In this document: piece after piece, positions 1 through 8,549 of the stretch
How positions within the stretch are numbered: the first letter of the stretch is position 1
Layout of the letters: every line of letters starts with the position of its first letter
Assembly: GCF_021168555.1 (NCBI RefSeq)
Contig: NZ_JAJOZS010000005.1
Coordinates: 1 to 64,000, forward strand
Source: Stenotrophomonas sp. MMGLT7
GTDB lineage: Bacteria; Pseudomonadota; Gammaproteobacteria; Xanthomonadales; Xanthomonadaceae
Direction: 5' to 3'
Length of the DNA: 64,000 nt
Made by a program: the position numbers and the translations under genes
Notes under the pieces: generated by a model
The model's input: only the letters and a program-made list of their open reading frames with translations
Database searches by the model: none
What the model was told of the DNA's origin: nothing

Positions 1-16
1 TCGAAGCGAGCCGCCC

Positions 17-44
17 ATAATAGCGGACTTTTCCGTTTCGTCAA
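17..44 (-). promoter_or_regulatory. downstream promoter of a tandem pair, probably rrn P2
   Basis: On the minus strand: -35 TTGACG (44-39), 16-nt spacer, -10 TATTAT (22-17), and the same GGGCGGCTCGCTTCGA run after the -10 as in the copy at 118-145. A perfect inverted repeat CCTCG/CGAGG (47-59) lies just upstream of the -35. The duplicated promoter plus shared initial transcribed sequence fits an rRNA operon beginning to the left of position 1. Confidence 0.6.
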
Positions 45-117
45 CACCTCGTTTCGAGGTATTTCCAAAATCCCTTCGCCGTACAACCCGTAGGCCTTCC
101 GTCGAAGCGAGCCGCCC

Positions 118-145
118 ATTATAGCCGACCCAACCACTCCGTCAA
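118..145 (-). promoter_or_regulatory. upstream promoter of a tandem pair, probably rrn P1
   Basis: Read on the minus strand there is a -35 TTGACG (145-140), a 16-nt spacer and a perfect -10 TATAAT (123-118), followed by a GC-rich discriminator (GGGCGGC). The same arrangement recurs about 100 nt downstream. A strong core promoter with a GC-rich discriminator, duplicated in tandem, is typical of stringently controlled rRNA promoters. Xanthomonads often have an rRNA operon next to tyrS. The transcript leaves the window to the left, so the rRNA assignment is inference. Confidence 0.6.
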
Positions 146-312
146 CTCCCTCTCTCGAGGCGGTGGACGTCCCCATCCGTTTCAGACTGCGAACAGCCGT
201 TGCCGTCAGGGGAGGGAAATTATGCCCCCAAATACCGGCTTTGGGAAGACGTCAGGGCAAATTTTTCATCAAACCTTCATCGAAGCGTGCCAAGCCGCAC
301 ACAAGGGCCCGT

Positions 313-1527
313 TTATGGCGTCGCCAGCAGCTGCAGCCTGGCGAAATTGCGCTTGCCCACCTGCAGCACGCCCTCGAAGCCCGGCGCGAACACCCGCTGC
401 GCGTCGTCGACGACTTCGCCGTCGATGCGCACCGCGCGCTCCTTGAGCTTGCGGTTGGCCTCCGAGTTGCTGGGCGTCAGGCCGGCAGCGGTGAGCAGGG
501 CGGCAATACGCAATCCCTCCCGGGGGATGGATATCTGCTGCAGGGGCAGCAGGCCGGTGTCGCCCTGCCCAGTCACGACCGCCTGCCAGCCGGCGACGGC
601 CTGCTCGGCCGCGGCCGAGTCGTGGAAACGGGTGGCCAGTTCGCGCGCCAGGCGCAGCTTGATCTCGCGCGGATTGAGCGCGCCGGCCTCGACTTCGGCC
701 CTGAGCGAACATGCCTCCGATGCGCCGATGTCGAAGGACAGCAACTCGATCCAGCGCCACATCAGGCCGTCGCCGATCTTCATGGTCTTGGTGACGATGT
801 CGATGGCCGGCTCGCTGATGCCGATGTAGTTGCCCAGCGACTTGGACATCTTGGCCACGCCGTCCAGCCCCTCCAGCAGCGGCATGGTCAGCACCACCTG
901 CGGCGCCTGGCCGTAGTGTTCCTGCAGTCCGCGTCCCATCAGCAGGTTGAACTTCTGGTCGGTGCCGCCGAGCTCGACGTCCGCGTCCAGCGCCACCGAG
1001 TCGTAGCCCTGCACCAGCGGATAGAGGAACTCGTGGATGGCGATGGACTGCTGGGCGGCGTAGCGCTTGGCGAAGTCGTCGCGCTCGAGCATGCGGGCGA
1101 CGGTGTGCTGGCCGGCCAGGCGGATCATGTCGGCGGCGGACATCTTGCCGAACCACTCGGAGTTGAAACGCACCTCGGTGCGCTGGCGATCGAGCACCTT
1201 GAACACCTGCTCCTCGTACGTGCGCGCGTTGGCGAGCACGTCCTCGCGGGTGAGCGGCTTGCGGGTGGCGTTCTTGCCGGTGGGGTCGCCGATCATGCCG
1301 GTGAAGTCGCCGATCAGGAAGATGACCTGGTGGCCGAGGTCCTGGAACTGGCGCAGCTTGTTGAGCAGCACGGTATGGCCCAGGTGCAGGTCCGGCGCGG
1401 TGGGGTCGAAGCCGGCCTTGACCCGCAGCGGCCGGCCGCTGGCCAGGCGCTTCTCCAGTTCCTCGACCTTGAGGATTTCATCGGCCCCGCGGCCGATCAG
1501 GGCAAGGGACTCGGCAATCGAATTCAC
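313..1527 (-). CDS. tyrS: tyrosyl-tRNA synthetase
   Basis: 404 aa. Charges tRNA-Tyr with tyrosine in the cytoplasm. Class I synthetase signatures are clear: the HIGH-type motif reads HLGH at residues 48-51 and the KMSKS loop is intact at 226-230. The C-terminal 60 residues resemble the S4-like RNA-binding domain. Length and motif spacing fit the TyrZ-like group common in Xanthomonadaceae. The gene is divergent from the M23 peptidase gene and runs toward the tandem promoters at 1-145. Confidence 0.97.
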   Translation of the reverse strand: MNSIAESLALIGRGADEILKVEELEKRLASGRPLRVKAGFDPTAPDLHLGHTVLLNKLRQFQDLGHQVIFLIGDFTGMIGDPTGKNATRKPLTREDVLANARTYEEQVFKVLDRQRTEVRFNSEWFGKMSAADMIRLAGQHTVARMLERDDFAKRYAAQQSIAIHEFLYPLVQGYDSVALDADVELGGTDQKFNLLMGRGLQEHYGQAPQVVLTMPLLEGLDGVAKMSKSLGNYIGISEPAIDIVTKTMKIGDGLMWRWIELLSFDIGASEACSLRAEVEAGALNPREIKLRLARELATRFHDSAAAEQAVAGWQAVVTGQGDTGLLPLQQISIPREGLRIAALLTAAGLTPSNSEANRKLKERAVRIDGEVVDDAQRVFAPGFEGVLQVGKRNFARLQLLATP

Positions 1528-1621
1528 GCTTTGATACTCCAGTGGTACGGCTTCAAGGACCTGAACGATGTTAAGTTCAAGTTAATGGCGCGGCAACAAA
1601 AACCTGAATCAGCTCAATGGT

Positions 1622-1650
1622 TTGACGCGCTCTTTTCAGGTGACTATGGT
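1622..1650 (+). promoter_or_regulatory. sigma70-type promoter of the M23 peptidase gene
   Basis: -35 TTGACG (1622-1627), 17-nt spacer, -10 TATGGT (1645-1650). Initiation near 1657 leaves a leader of about 40 nt before the ATG at 1697. Because the promoter overlaps the upstream TTG candidate start, it argues against a longer protein. Confidence 0.55.
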
Positions 1651-1696
1651 AGCGCGGGTTCGATGCCGCCTTCCGCGGTCGAGAGGATTTCCCAGA

Positions 1697-3151
1697 ATGC
1701 CGCACACCGATCTGGGCAGCGCTCGCGGCAAGCAGCGCTTTCAAGAACGCCTGAACATCCTTCACGACTCTTCCCTGCACCGGAAGCTGAAGCAGCATCT
1801 CCCCGCCGCTTTCAACCAGCGCTGGACACGGCGGCACTGGATCCACGCCAGCCTGTTCGCGACGATCGGCGCGCTGGTGGCCACGATCGTCCCGGGCTTC
1901 TCTAACGCCATCGCGCCGCCGCTGCAGAGCCACTCCACCCTGGCGTTGCCGCTGCCGCCGCTGTCGGACGAGCACCGGCAGGGCGTGGCGGCGGTGGACA
2001 ACTGGCGGATCCTGCACGTCGAACCGGGGCAGACGCTGGGCGCCCTGTTCGAGCAGCTGAGCATTCCGGCCACGGTGATGCACCGCATCCTCGATCATCC
2101 CGGTACCTCCCAGGCGCTGACCCGGCTGCGTCCGGGCGCGGAGATCGCCTTCGAGATCCCGGAGGACGGGCAGCTGCGCTCGATCCGCTTCGACCGCGAT
2201 CCGAGCCACCGGGTCGAGCTGTCGCTGCAGGGCGAGAACATCCGCGAGAAGGTGCTCGAGCGGGCGACCACCACCCGCACCGTGGTGGCCAGCGGCGAGA
2301 TCACCTCGTCGCTGTATGCCTCCGCGCGCAAGGCCGGGATGTCGCCGGCGGCGGTGGTGACGATGACCGACGAGATCTTCAAGTACGACATCGACTTCGA
2401 CAAGGACCTGCAGCCGGGCGACCGCTTCAGCGTCGTGCTGGACGAGACCTGGCGCGAGGGCGAGCGCATCGGCACCGGCGACATCCTGGCGGCGACCTTC
2501 ACCACTGGCGGCAAGACCTACAGCGGTTTCCGCTATGCGCGCGACGGCAAGTCGGCCGAGTACTTCGATGTGGACGGGCGGCCGCTGAAGAAGAGCTTCA
2601 TCCGCATGCCCATTTCCTATGCGCGCCTGAGTTCGACCTTCGGCTCGCGCCGGCACCCGATCCTGGGCACGATGCGCATGCACAAGGGCGTGGACTACGC
2701 CGCCAGCACCGGCACCCCGATCATGGCGGCCGGCGATGCGCGGGTGCAGTTCGCCGGCACCCAGCGCGGCTACGGCAACGTGGTGATCCTCGACCACGGC
2801 AAGGGCTACACCACGCTGTACGGGCACATGTCGCGCTTCGGCAAGATCAAGACCGGCCAGCGCATCAGCCAGGGCACGGTGATCGGCTACGTCGGCTCCA
2901 CCGGCCTGGCCACCGGGCCGCACCTGCATTACGAATTCCGCGTCAACGGCCAGCACCGCAACCCGCTGTCGATCACCATGCCGCCGCCGGAGCCGCTGCG
3001 CGGCGCCGAGCTGGCGAAGTTCCGTGCGCAGACCGCGCCGGCGCTGGCGCGCATCGAGAGCATGGAGAAGGCGATCTATGCCGACGCCGGCTCGTCCGGC
3101 GGCAAGAAGACCGCGGATGCATCGCGCCCGGCCTCGGCCAAGCGCGGCTGA
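1697..3151 (+). CDS. M23 family murein DD-endopeptidase, membrane-anchored
   Basis: 484 aa from the ATG at 1697, preceded by GAGAGGA about 9 nt upstream. A longer frame opens at 1622, but that is inside the promoter. One membrane segment lies near residues 48-67, then an OapA/LysM-like segment (about 104-150), then a LytM/M23 domain from about 318 to 425. The zinc and catalytic motifs are complete: HKGVDYAA, a YGHM segment and HLHYE. The protein should cleave D,D-crosslinks in periplasmic peptidoglycan, like MepM. AnmK follows directly on the same strand, and AmpG lies beyond. Confidence 0.9.
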   Translation: MPHTDLGSARGKQRFQERLNILHDSSLHRKLKQHLPAAFNQRWTRRHWIHASLFATIGALVATIVPGFSNAIAPPLQSHSTLALPLPPLSDEHRQGVAAVDNWRILHVEPGQTLGALFEQLSIPATVMHRILDHPGTSQALTRLRPGAEIAFEIPEDGQLRSIRFDRDPSHRVELSLQGENIREKVLERATTTRTVVASGEITSSLYASARKAGMSPAAVVTMTDEIFKYDIDFDKDLQPGDRFSVVLDETWREGERIGTGDILAATFTTGGKTYSGFRYARDGKSAEYFDVDGRPLKKSFIRMPISYARLSSTFGSRRHPILGTMRMHKGVDYAASTGTPIMAAGDARVQFAGTQRGYGNVVILDHGKGYTTLYGHMSRFGKIKTGQRISQGTVIGYVGSTGLATGPHLHYEFRVNGQHRNPLSITMPPPEPLRGAELAKFRAQTAPALARIESMEKAIYADAGSSGGKKTADASRPASAKRG

Positions 3152-3201
3152 GGACCGCGCCTCGCGGTCCAGCCGGTACCCGGACCGTTGACGCGGTCCG
3201 G
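3152..3201 (+). terminator. two consecutive GC hairpins after the M23 gene
   Basis: Two perfect 8-bp stems follow the stop codon: GGACCGCG/CGCGGTCC (3152-3170) and CCGGACCG/CGGTCCGG (3180-3201). Neither has a U-tract, so they are not textbook intrinsic terminators. They may slow polymerase or protect the 3' end. Confidence 0.35.
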
Positions 3202-3243
3202 CGACAGGCTTGAAGCTGCCGGACTCCTTTGCCGGCCGTGCGC

Positions 3244-4374
3244 ATGTCCCTGCTCCGCTCCGATTCCGACCTGTTCCTCGGCCTGATGTCAGGCACCAGC
3301 GCCGACGGCATCGACGCGGCGCTGGTGCGTTTCCACGACGAGGCCACGCCGCGCTGCGAACTGCTGCTGGGGCAGACCTTTCCCTGGGACGCGCCGCTGC
3401 GCGAGACGCTGGTGGCGCTGGGACAGGGCCGCGAGGCCACCTCGCTGGACGCGCTCGGCCAACTCGACGCCCAGGTGGGCCTGTGCTTTGCCGAAGCCGC
3501 CAACCGCCTGATCGCCGCCGCCGGCGTGGATCGCGCGCGCATTGCCGCGATCGGCTCGCACGGGCAGACCGTGCGCCACCGGCCCGCGTCCGATCCGGCC
3601 TTCACCTGGCAGATGGGCGACGCCAGCCGCATCGCCGAGGCCACCGGGATCACCACGGTGGCCGATTTCCGCCGCCGCGACGTCGCCGCCGGCGGCCAGG
3701 GCGCGCCGCTGATGCCGGCGTTCCACCTGGCCATGCTCGGCGCCGCCGACGAGGACCGCGCGGTGCTCAACCTGGGCGGGATCGGCAACCTGACGTTGAT
3801 CCCGCGCCGCGGGACGGTGCGCGGTTTCGATACCGGTCCGGCCAACGCCCTGCTGGACGGCTGGTGCCAGCGCCATAGCGGGCAGCCGTTCGACGCCGAG
3901 GGACGCCTGGCCGCCGGCGGGCGCGTGGACGACGGGCTGCTGCAACGGCTGCTGGAGGACGAATGGTTCGCGCTGCCGCCGCCCAAGAGCACCGGGCGCG
4001 AGCAGTTCCACCTGGGCTGGGTGGAATCCCGGCTGGCGGGGGCCGCGCTCGGCGCGGCCGACGTGCAGGCCACGCTGCTGGAACTGAGCGCGGCCACCGT
4101 GGCCGATGCGCTGCGCGCCTGGCAGCCGGAGACCACGCGACTGCTGGTCTGCGGCGGCGGCGTGCGCAACCCGCTGCTGATGGCGCGGCTGCGCGCGCGG
4201 CTGGCCGGGGTCACGGTCGAATCCAGCCAGGACTGGGGGCTGGATCCCGACTACCTGGAGGCGATGGGGTTCGCGTGGCTGGCGCGGGAGACGCTGGCCG
4301 GCAGGCCCGGCAACCTGCCGGCGGTGACCGGTGCGCGCGGCCCGCGCGTGCTGGGGGCGATCCATCCGGCCTGA
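3244..4374 (+). CDS. anmK: anhydro-N-acetylmuramic acid kinase
   Basis: 376 aa. Phosphorylates and opens 1,6-anhydro-MurNAc to MurNAc-6-phosphate during peptidoglycan recycling. The N-terminal [15 protein letters not shown] motif is diagnostic of AnmK, and the NLGGIGN and CGGGVRN sugar-kinase motifs follow. The ATG at 3244 was preferred to a TTG at 3229 because it puts the conserved motif at the usual distance from the start. It sits between the M23 endopeptidase and the convergent ampG, so a recycling role is coherent. Confidence 0.95.
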   Translation: MSLLRSDSDLFLGLMSGTSADGIDAALVRFHDEATPRCELLLGQTFPWDAPLRETLVALGQGREATSLDALGQLDAQVGLCFAEAANRLIAAAGVDRARIAAIGSHGQTVRHRPASDPAFTWQMGDASRIAEATGITTVADFRRRDVAAGGQGAPLMPAFHLAMLGAADEDRAVLNLGGIGNLTLIPRRGTVRGFDTGPANALLDGWCQRHSGQPFDAEGRLAAGGRVDDGLLQRLLEDEWFALPPPKSTGREQFHLGWVESRLAGAALGAADVQATLLELSAATVADALRAWQPETTRLLVCGGGVRNPLLMARLRARLAGVTVESSQDWGLDPDYLEAMGFAWLARETLAGRPGNLPAVTGARGPRVLGAIHPA

Positions 4375-4403
4375 AAACCTGTTGTGTCTTCTGTGCAGCA
4401 ACT

Positions 4404-4485
4404 GTAGGAGCGACTTCAGTCGCGAAGAGACTTTACCGGTAGAGCTCCATCGCGACTGAAGTCGCTCCTACAGTCGCTCCTACAG
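4404..4485. repeat. GTAG-type (SMAG/REP-like) palindromic repeat, head-to-head pair
   Basis: GTAGGAGCGACTTCAGTCGC is followed by its inverted copy ending GCGACTGAAGTCGCTCCTAC, plus a partial extra end (GTCGCTCCTACA). It lies between the convergent anmK and ampG. Four more copies in the window are at 8431, 17245, 49955 and 58660. The layout matches SMAG-like REP elements described in Stenotrophomonas, which are moved by REP-associated transposases and can act as transcript-end hairpins. Confidence 0.9.
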
Positions 4486-4779
4486 GTGTTGCCGTGCGGT
4501 TTGCCCAAGAGGAGGAGCTGGCCGGCAGCTTGGATAATGCCGCGATGGCCGCGGACGACGCGTCGACCTTCCATTCTTCCGCCGCACCTCGTACCTGCTG
4601 GCGAACAGGCCGTGCCCGGGCAGCGCCGCCTGCGTCCGCCACGGGGCCTGGCCGCGCTGCGGCGGATGCGCTCGATCGGTATCGGGTGGACGTCGGCAAC
4701 GGCGGGTCGGTCACGGTGTTGCGCATGCATGGCCGCGCACCGAGCCAGCCATGACCGGCTCCGCCAGGCTTGCTTGCAG
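4486..4779. other. intergenic stretch with no supported gene
   Basis: About 290 nt between the repeat and the ampG stop. Open frames exist on both strands, but they have no ribosome site, no recognisable domain, and run into the repeat. I see no gene, tRNA or promoter here that I can defend. Confidence 0.5.
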
Positions 4780-6084
4780 TCAGCCCGCGGCCGCGCTGCG
4801 TTCGCGGATACGCGGCCACAGCCACGCCAGCAGCAGCAGCGTGGGCACCACGGTGGCCGCGCTGAGGATGAAGAAGGTGCCGTAGGACGTGGCCTCGACG
4901 ATGTAGCCGGACACGCCGCCGACGAACTTGCCCGGCAGGTTGGCCAGCGACACCAGCAGCGCGTACTGGGTGGCGGTGAAGTTGCGGTCGGTCAGCGAGG
5001 ACATGAAAGCCACCAGCACGGTGCCGGCGAAACCCTGGAACAGGTTGTCGGCACTGAGCGCGGCGTAGAACGCCCACAGCTGCCCGGGATGGTGCGCCAT
5101 CAGCAGGAACGCCAGGTTGGACAGCGCCACGCCCAGCGCGGCCAGCAGCAGCATGCGGCGGAACCCGAACGCGGCGACCGCCGCGCCGCCGGCGAAGGCG
5201 CCGACGATGCCCATCCATATGCCGAACAGCTTGGAGACGGTGGCGATGTCGGCCTTGGTATAGCCCGAGTCGAGATAGAACGGGCCGGCCATCACCCCGA
5301 TCACCTGGTCGGGAAACTTGAACAGGCCGACGAACAGCAGCAGCCCCAGCGCCAGCGCGATGCCGTTGCCGCTGAAGAAGCTGGAGATCGGCTGCCAGAA
5401 CGCGCCGACGAAGTCGATCCGGCGCACCACCGTGGCCTCGGGCACCTGCGGCTCGCGACACGCCAGCGTGGTCGCGATCGGCAGCAGCATCAGCGCCGAC
5501 ATCGCCACGTACGACCAGCGCCAGCCCAGGTACTCGGCCAGGTACAGCGCGCCGGCGCCGCCCAGGATCAGGCCGATGCGGTAGCCCAGGGTGTAGGTCG
5601 CCGCCAGCGCCGCCTGGGCGCTCTCCGGCGCGACCTCGATGCGGTAGGCGTCGACCACCGAGTCCTGGGTGGCACCGCAGAACGAGGCGAACAGCACCCA
5701 GGCCACCAGCCCGCCCACGCCCATCTCCGGGTGCGAGAACGCCAGCGCGAACAGGCCGGCGGTCACGCCGAGCTGGGATACCAGCAGCCAGGAGCGGCGC
5801 CGGCCCATGAACGCGATCAGCGGGAACGCGAAGCGGTCGATCAGCGGCGCCCACAGGAACTTGAGCAGGTAGAAGAAGCTGGCCAGGCTGATCAGGCCGA
5901 TGCTGCCAAGGTCCAGGCCGACGTCGCGCAGGCGGGTGGACAGCGTCTGCGAGGCGATCAGCAGGAACGGCAGGCCGCTGCCGAAGCCGAGCAGCGCCAT
6001 CGTCAGCGCCGAGGGCGTGCCGAAGGCGCGCTTGATGCCGGCCCAGCCCTTGTAGGACGGCCGGGCCGTGGCCGCCGCTGTCAC
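4780..6084 (-). CDS. ampG: AmpG-type muropeptide permease (MFS)
   Basis: 434 aa. Inner-membrane MFS transporter, expected to import GlcNAc-anhydroMurNAc peptides released by lytic enzymes. About twelve hydrophobic segments are visible. Family features include GFGSGLPFLLI near the N-terminus, an FCGATQDSVVDAYRIE segment and LSADNLFQGFAG. The start is a GTG at 6084 that overlaps the exonuclease III stop by four bases (GTGA), so translation is probably coupled. Longer frames upstream are read-through of xthA. With AnmK facing it, the pair covers import and first phosphorylation in wall recycling. Confidence 0.92.
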   Translation of the reverse strand: MTAAATARPSYKGWAGIKRAFGTPSALTMALLGFGSGLPFLLIASQTLSTRLRDVGLDLGSIGLISLASFFYLLKFLWAPLIDRFAFPLIAFMGRRRSWLLVSQLGVTAGLFALAFSHPEMGVGGLVAWVLFASFCGATQDSVVDAYRIEVAPESAQAALAATYTLGYRIGLILGGAGALYLAEYLGWRWSYVAMSALMLLPIATTLACREPQVPEATVVRRIDFVGAFWQPISSFFSGNGIALALGLLLFVGLFKFPDQVIGVMAGPFYLDSGYTKADIATVSKLFGIWMGIVGAFAGGAAVAAFGFRRMLLLAALGVALSNLAFLLMAHHPGQLWAFYAALSADNLFQGFAGTVLVAFMSSLTDRNFTATQYALLVSLANLPGKFVGGVSGYIVEATSYGTFFILSAATVVPTLLLLAWLWPRIRERSAAAG

Positions 6085-6881
6085 GGCGCGTAGTCCACGG
6101 TGAACGGCGCGTGGTCGGAGAAGCGCTGCTCGCGGTAGATCGAGCAGGCTTGCAGGCGCTGCCGCAGGCCCGGGGTGACGAACTGGTAGTCGATGCGCCA
6201 CCCGACGTTGTTGGCGCGCGCCGCGCCGCGATTGCTCCACCAGGTGTAGTCCTGGCCCTCGGGGTTGAGCACGCGGTAGGCATCGATCCAGCCGCGACCC
6301 TGGGCGGCATCGGCCTCCTCGCCCAGGTCGGCGCACAGGCCGTTGAGCCAGTCGCGCTCCGGCGGCAGGCAGCCGGAGTTCTTCTGGTTGGATTTCCAGT
6401 TACGGATGTCCAGCGCCGAGCGCACGATGTTCCAGTCGCCGCACAGCACGTAGTCGCGGCCGCTGGCCAGCCACTGCGCCAGGATCGGCCGCAGCCAGTC
6501 CATCACCTGGAACTTGAAGCCCTGGCGCAGTTCGCCCGAGGAGCCGGAGGGGATGTAGAACGACACCACGCTCAGGTTGCCGAAGCGCGCCTCGATGTAG
6601 CGGCCTTCCTCGTCGAACTCGCTCCAGCCCAGTGCGGTGCGCACCTCGTCGGGCTCGCGCTTGCTGTAGATCGCCACGCCGCTGTAGCCCTTCTTGGTGG
6701 TGGCGTCGCGGAACCAGGCCTTGTAGCCGGCCGGCAGGAACTCGGGGCCGGCGAGCTGGTGTTCCTGCGCCTTGGTCTCCTGCACGCACAGCACGTCGGC
6801 GTGCTGCGCGGCGAACCAGTCGAAGAACCCCTTGCTGGCGGCCGAACGCAGGCCGTTGGCGTTGAAACTGATGATGCGCAT
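6081..6881 (-). CDS. xthA: exodeoxyribonuclease III
   Basis: 266 aa, normal length for ExoIII/AP endonuclease. Acts in base-excision repair, cutting at abasic sites and trimming 3' ends. The sequence begins MRIISFNANGLRSA, followed by the metal-binding QETK motif, GDWNIV, and the C-terminal FSDHAPFTVDY with the catalytic Asp-His pair. It is the first gene of a two-gene unit with ampG, four bases overlapping. Its 5' side faces pyrE across a repeat-rich spacer. Confidence 0.95.
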   Translation of the reverse strand: MRIISFNANGLRSAASKGFFDWFAAQHADVLCVQETKAQEHQLAGPEFLPAGYKAWFRDATTKKGYSGVAIYSKREPDEVRTALGWSEFDEEGRYIEARFGNLSVVSFYIPSGSSGELRQGFKFQVMDWLRPILAQWLASGRDYVLCGDWNIVRSALDIRNWKSNQKNSGCLPPERDWLNGLCADLGEEADAAQGRGWIDAYRVLNPEGQDYTWWSNRGAARANNVGWRIDYQFVTPGLRQRLQACSIYREQRFSDHAPFTVDYAP

Positions 6882-6892
6882 GTCTGGGAACC

Positions 6893-7016
6893 GGGATGGG
6901 GGATTCGGGATTGGGGATTGGGGATTGGGGATTCGCGAAAGCGTACCCCATTCGTCTCCCCTCGCCTTCGAACCGCTATGCTTTTGCCAATCCCGAATCT
7001 CCAGTATCCAATCCCG
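6893..7016. repeat. tandem GGGATTG heptamers with complementary copies upstream of pyrE
   Basis: Between xthA and pyrE, 6893-6934 holds about six near-perfect copies of the 7-mer GGGATTG/GGGATTC. The reverse-complement words CCAATCCCGAATC and CCAATCCC occur at 6986-7016, just before the pyrE ATG at 7022. The segment can fold into a long imperfect hairpin covering the pyrE leader. Confidence 0.7.
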
Positions 7017-7021
7017 TCCCC

Positions 7022-7672
7022 ATGACCGAACACCGTCAACGCTTCCTGCAACTGGCCCTGGATGCCGACGCCCTGCGCTTCGGCGAGTTCACCCTCAAGT
7101 CCGGCCGCGTCAGCCCCTACTTCTTCAACGCCGGGCGCTTCGACTCCGGCACGCGTATGGCGCGGCTGGCGGCCTGCTACGCCGACGCCATCGACCAGGC
7201 CGGGCTGGACTTCGACCTGGTGTTCGGCCCGGCCTACAAGGGCATCCCGCTGGCGACGGCGCTGGCCTGCGAGTACGCGCACCGCGGCCGCGAGCTGCCG
7301 CTGGCGTTCAACCGCAAGGAAGCCAAGGACCATGGCGAGGGCGGCAGCCTGATCGGCGCCTCGCTGGCCGGCCGCCGGGTGCTGATCGTCGACGACGTGA
7401 TCACCGCCGGCACGGCCATCCGCGAGGCGCTGGCGATCATCCGCGCGGCGGGCGGCAAGCCGGCGGCGATCGCGGTGGCGCTGGACCGGCAGGAGATCGC
7501 CTCCGAGCAGGATCCGCGCTCGGCCGCGCAGGCGGTGGCCGCCGAAGCCGGCATCCCGGTGGTCGCCGTGGCCGGGATGGACGACCTGCTTGCATTTGCC
7601 GGTACGAATCCGGAACTTGTGGGCTTCCAGGAGCCGCTGCTGGCCTACCGCGCCCGCTACGGCAACCACTAG
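7022..7672 (+). CDS. pyrE: orotate phosphoribosyltransferase
   Basis: 216 aa. Joins orotate and PRPP to give OMP in de novo pyrimidine synthesis. The PRPP-binding motif RVLIVDDVITAGTA is at about residue 119, and FTLKSGRVSPYFFN near the N-terminus is typical. The ATG at 7022 gives the standard family length. Longer frames upstream only translate the heptamer repeats. Confidence 0.97.
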   Translation: MTEHRQRFLQLALDADALRFGEFTLKSGRVSPYFFNAGRFDSGTRMARLAACYADAIDQAGLDFDLVFGPAYKGIPLATALACEYAHRGRELPLAFNRKEAKDHGEGGSLIGASLAGRRVLIVDDVITAGTAIREALAIIRAAGGKPAAIAVALDRQEIASEQDPRSAAQAVAAEAGIPVVAVAGMDDLLAFAGTNPELVGFQEPLLAYRARYGNH

Positions 7673-7707
7673 ACCACCGACCTGGCGGACAACAGGGGGC
7701 TGCCACG

Positions 7708-8358
7708 ATGCCGAACACCACCAGGAGTGCCGCGCTGGGTGCCGCGCTGTTGCTGTTGGCGGTGGCCGCGCCGGCGCAGGACAAGGGCCAGGCGCGCAAG
7801 CTGTACTGCTGGGACCAGGACGGCCAGCGCATCTGCAGCGACACCCTGCCGGCCGAGGCGGTCAACCAGGCGCGCGAGGAGTTCAATGCGCGCAGCGGCA
7901 TGCGCAGCGCCACCATCGAGCGAGCGCTGACCGCCGAGGAACGCGCCAGCGCCGCCGAGCAGGCGGCGCAACGGCGCATGGACGAGGCCGCCGAGCAGAC
8001 GCGCAGGCTCACCGACCAGGCCATGCTGCTGTCGTTCCAGGACGAGGACGAGCTGCGCCGCGTGTTCAACGAGCGCATCGGCATCGTCGACAACAACATC
8101 CAGACCGCGCGCTACAACGTCACCAGCCTGCGCGAAGGGCTGGTGGCGCTGCTGCGCAATGCCGGCGATCGCGAGCTGGCCGGGCAGAAGGTCTCGGACA
8201 AGGTCGCCGGCGACATCCAGCGGCGCCACCAGGAACTGCTGCTGCAACTGCGCATGCAGGCCAGCTTCGAGCGCCAGCGCGCCGCGCTGGATGCGGAAAT
8301 CGAGGATGCGCTGCAACGCTTCCGCCGGCTCAGGGGTTTGGCGGCGGCAGCCGGCTGA
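7708..8358 (+). CDS. secreted DUF4124-like hypothetical protein
   Basis: 216 aa. An N-terminal signal peptide (about residues 1-23, ending APAQ) is followed by a short segment RKLYCWDQDGQRICSDTLP that resembles the DUF4124 start (a Tyr/Trp-containing strand with two Cys). The rest is highly charged and helical, probably coiled coil, rich in Glu, Gln, Arg and Ala. Start chosen at ATG 7708 with a GGGGG run upstream. It follows pyrE by 35 nt and may be cotranscribed. Export to the periplasm is likely; the function is unknown. Confidence 0.75.
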   Translation: MPNTTRSAALGAALLLLAVAAPAQDKGQARKLYCWDQDGQRICSDTLPAEAVNQAREEFNARSGMRSATIERALTAEERASAAEQAAQRRMDEAAEQTRRLTDQAMLLSFQDEDELRRVFNERIGIVDNNIQTARYNVTSLREGLVALLRNAGDRELAGQKVSDKVAGDIQRRHQELLLQLRMQASFERQRAALDAEIEDALQRFRRLRGLAAAAG

Positions 8359-8430
8359 GAACGGGCGCCAGGACGGTTCGGGAGTGCGCTTGCCCGGGCT
8401 ACGCGGTTTCGCGGTTGCTCGTGGTGCCTG

Positions 8431-8497
8431 CGGGGCGACTTCAGTCGCCGCCGTGGCTCTGCCGGGAAAGCTCCATCGCGACTGAAGTCGCTCCTAC
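8431..8497. repeat. GTAG-type palindromic repeat (degenerate left arm)
   Basis: The right arm is a full GCGACTGAAGTCGCTCCTAC. The left arm keeps GCGACTTCAGTCGC but has lost its GTAG end. It lies between the convergent DUF4124-like gene and the phosphomannomutase gene. Confidence 0.85.
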
Positions 8498-8549
8498 ACA
8501 GGTCGCGTGGCGCGCCTTGCGCGCATGCGGCGAGACGGCGAACGGGCTC

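Noticed and set aside
163-1905. 580-codon plus-strand frame
   Set aside because: Antisense to tyrS, which has full class I synthetase motifs. GC-rich codon bias opens the opposite frames.
1577-2956. long minus-strand frame
   Set aside because: Shadow of the M23 peptidase gene, no domain.
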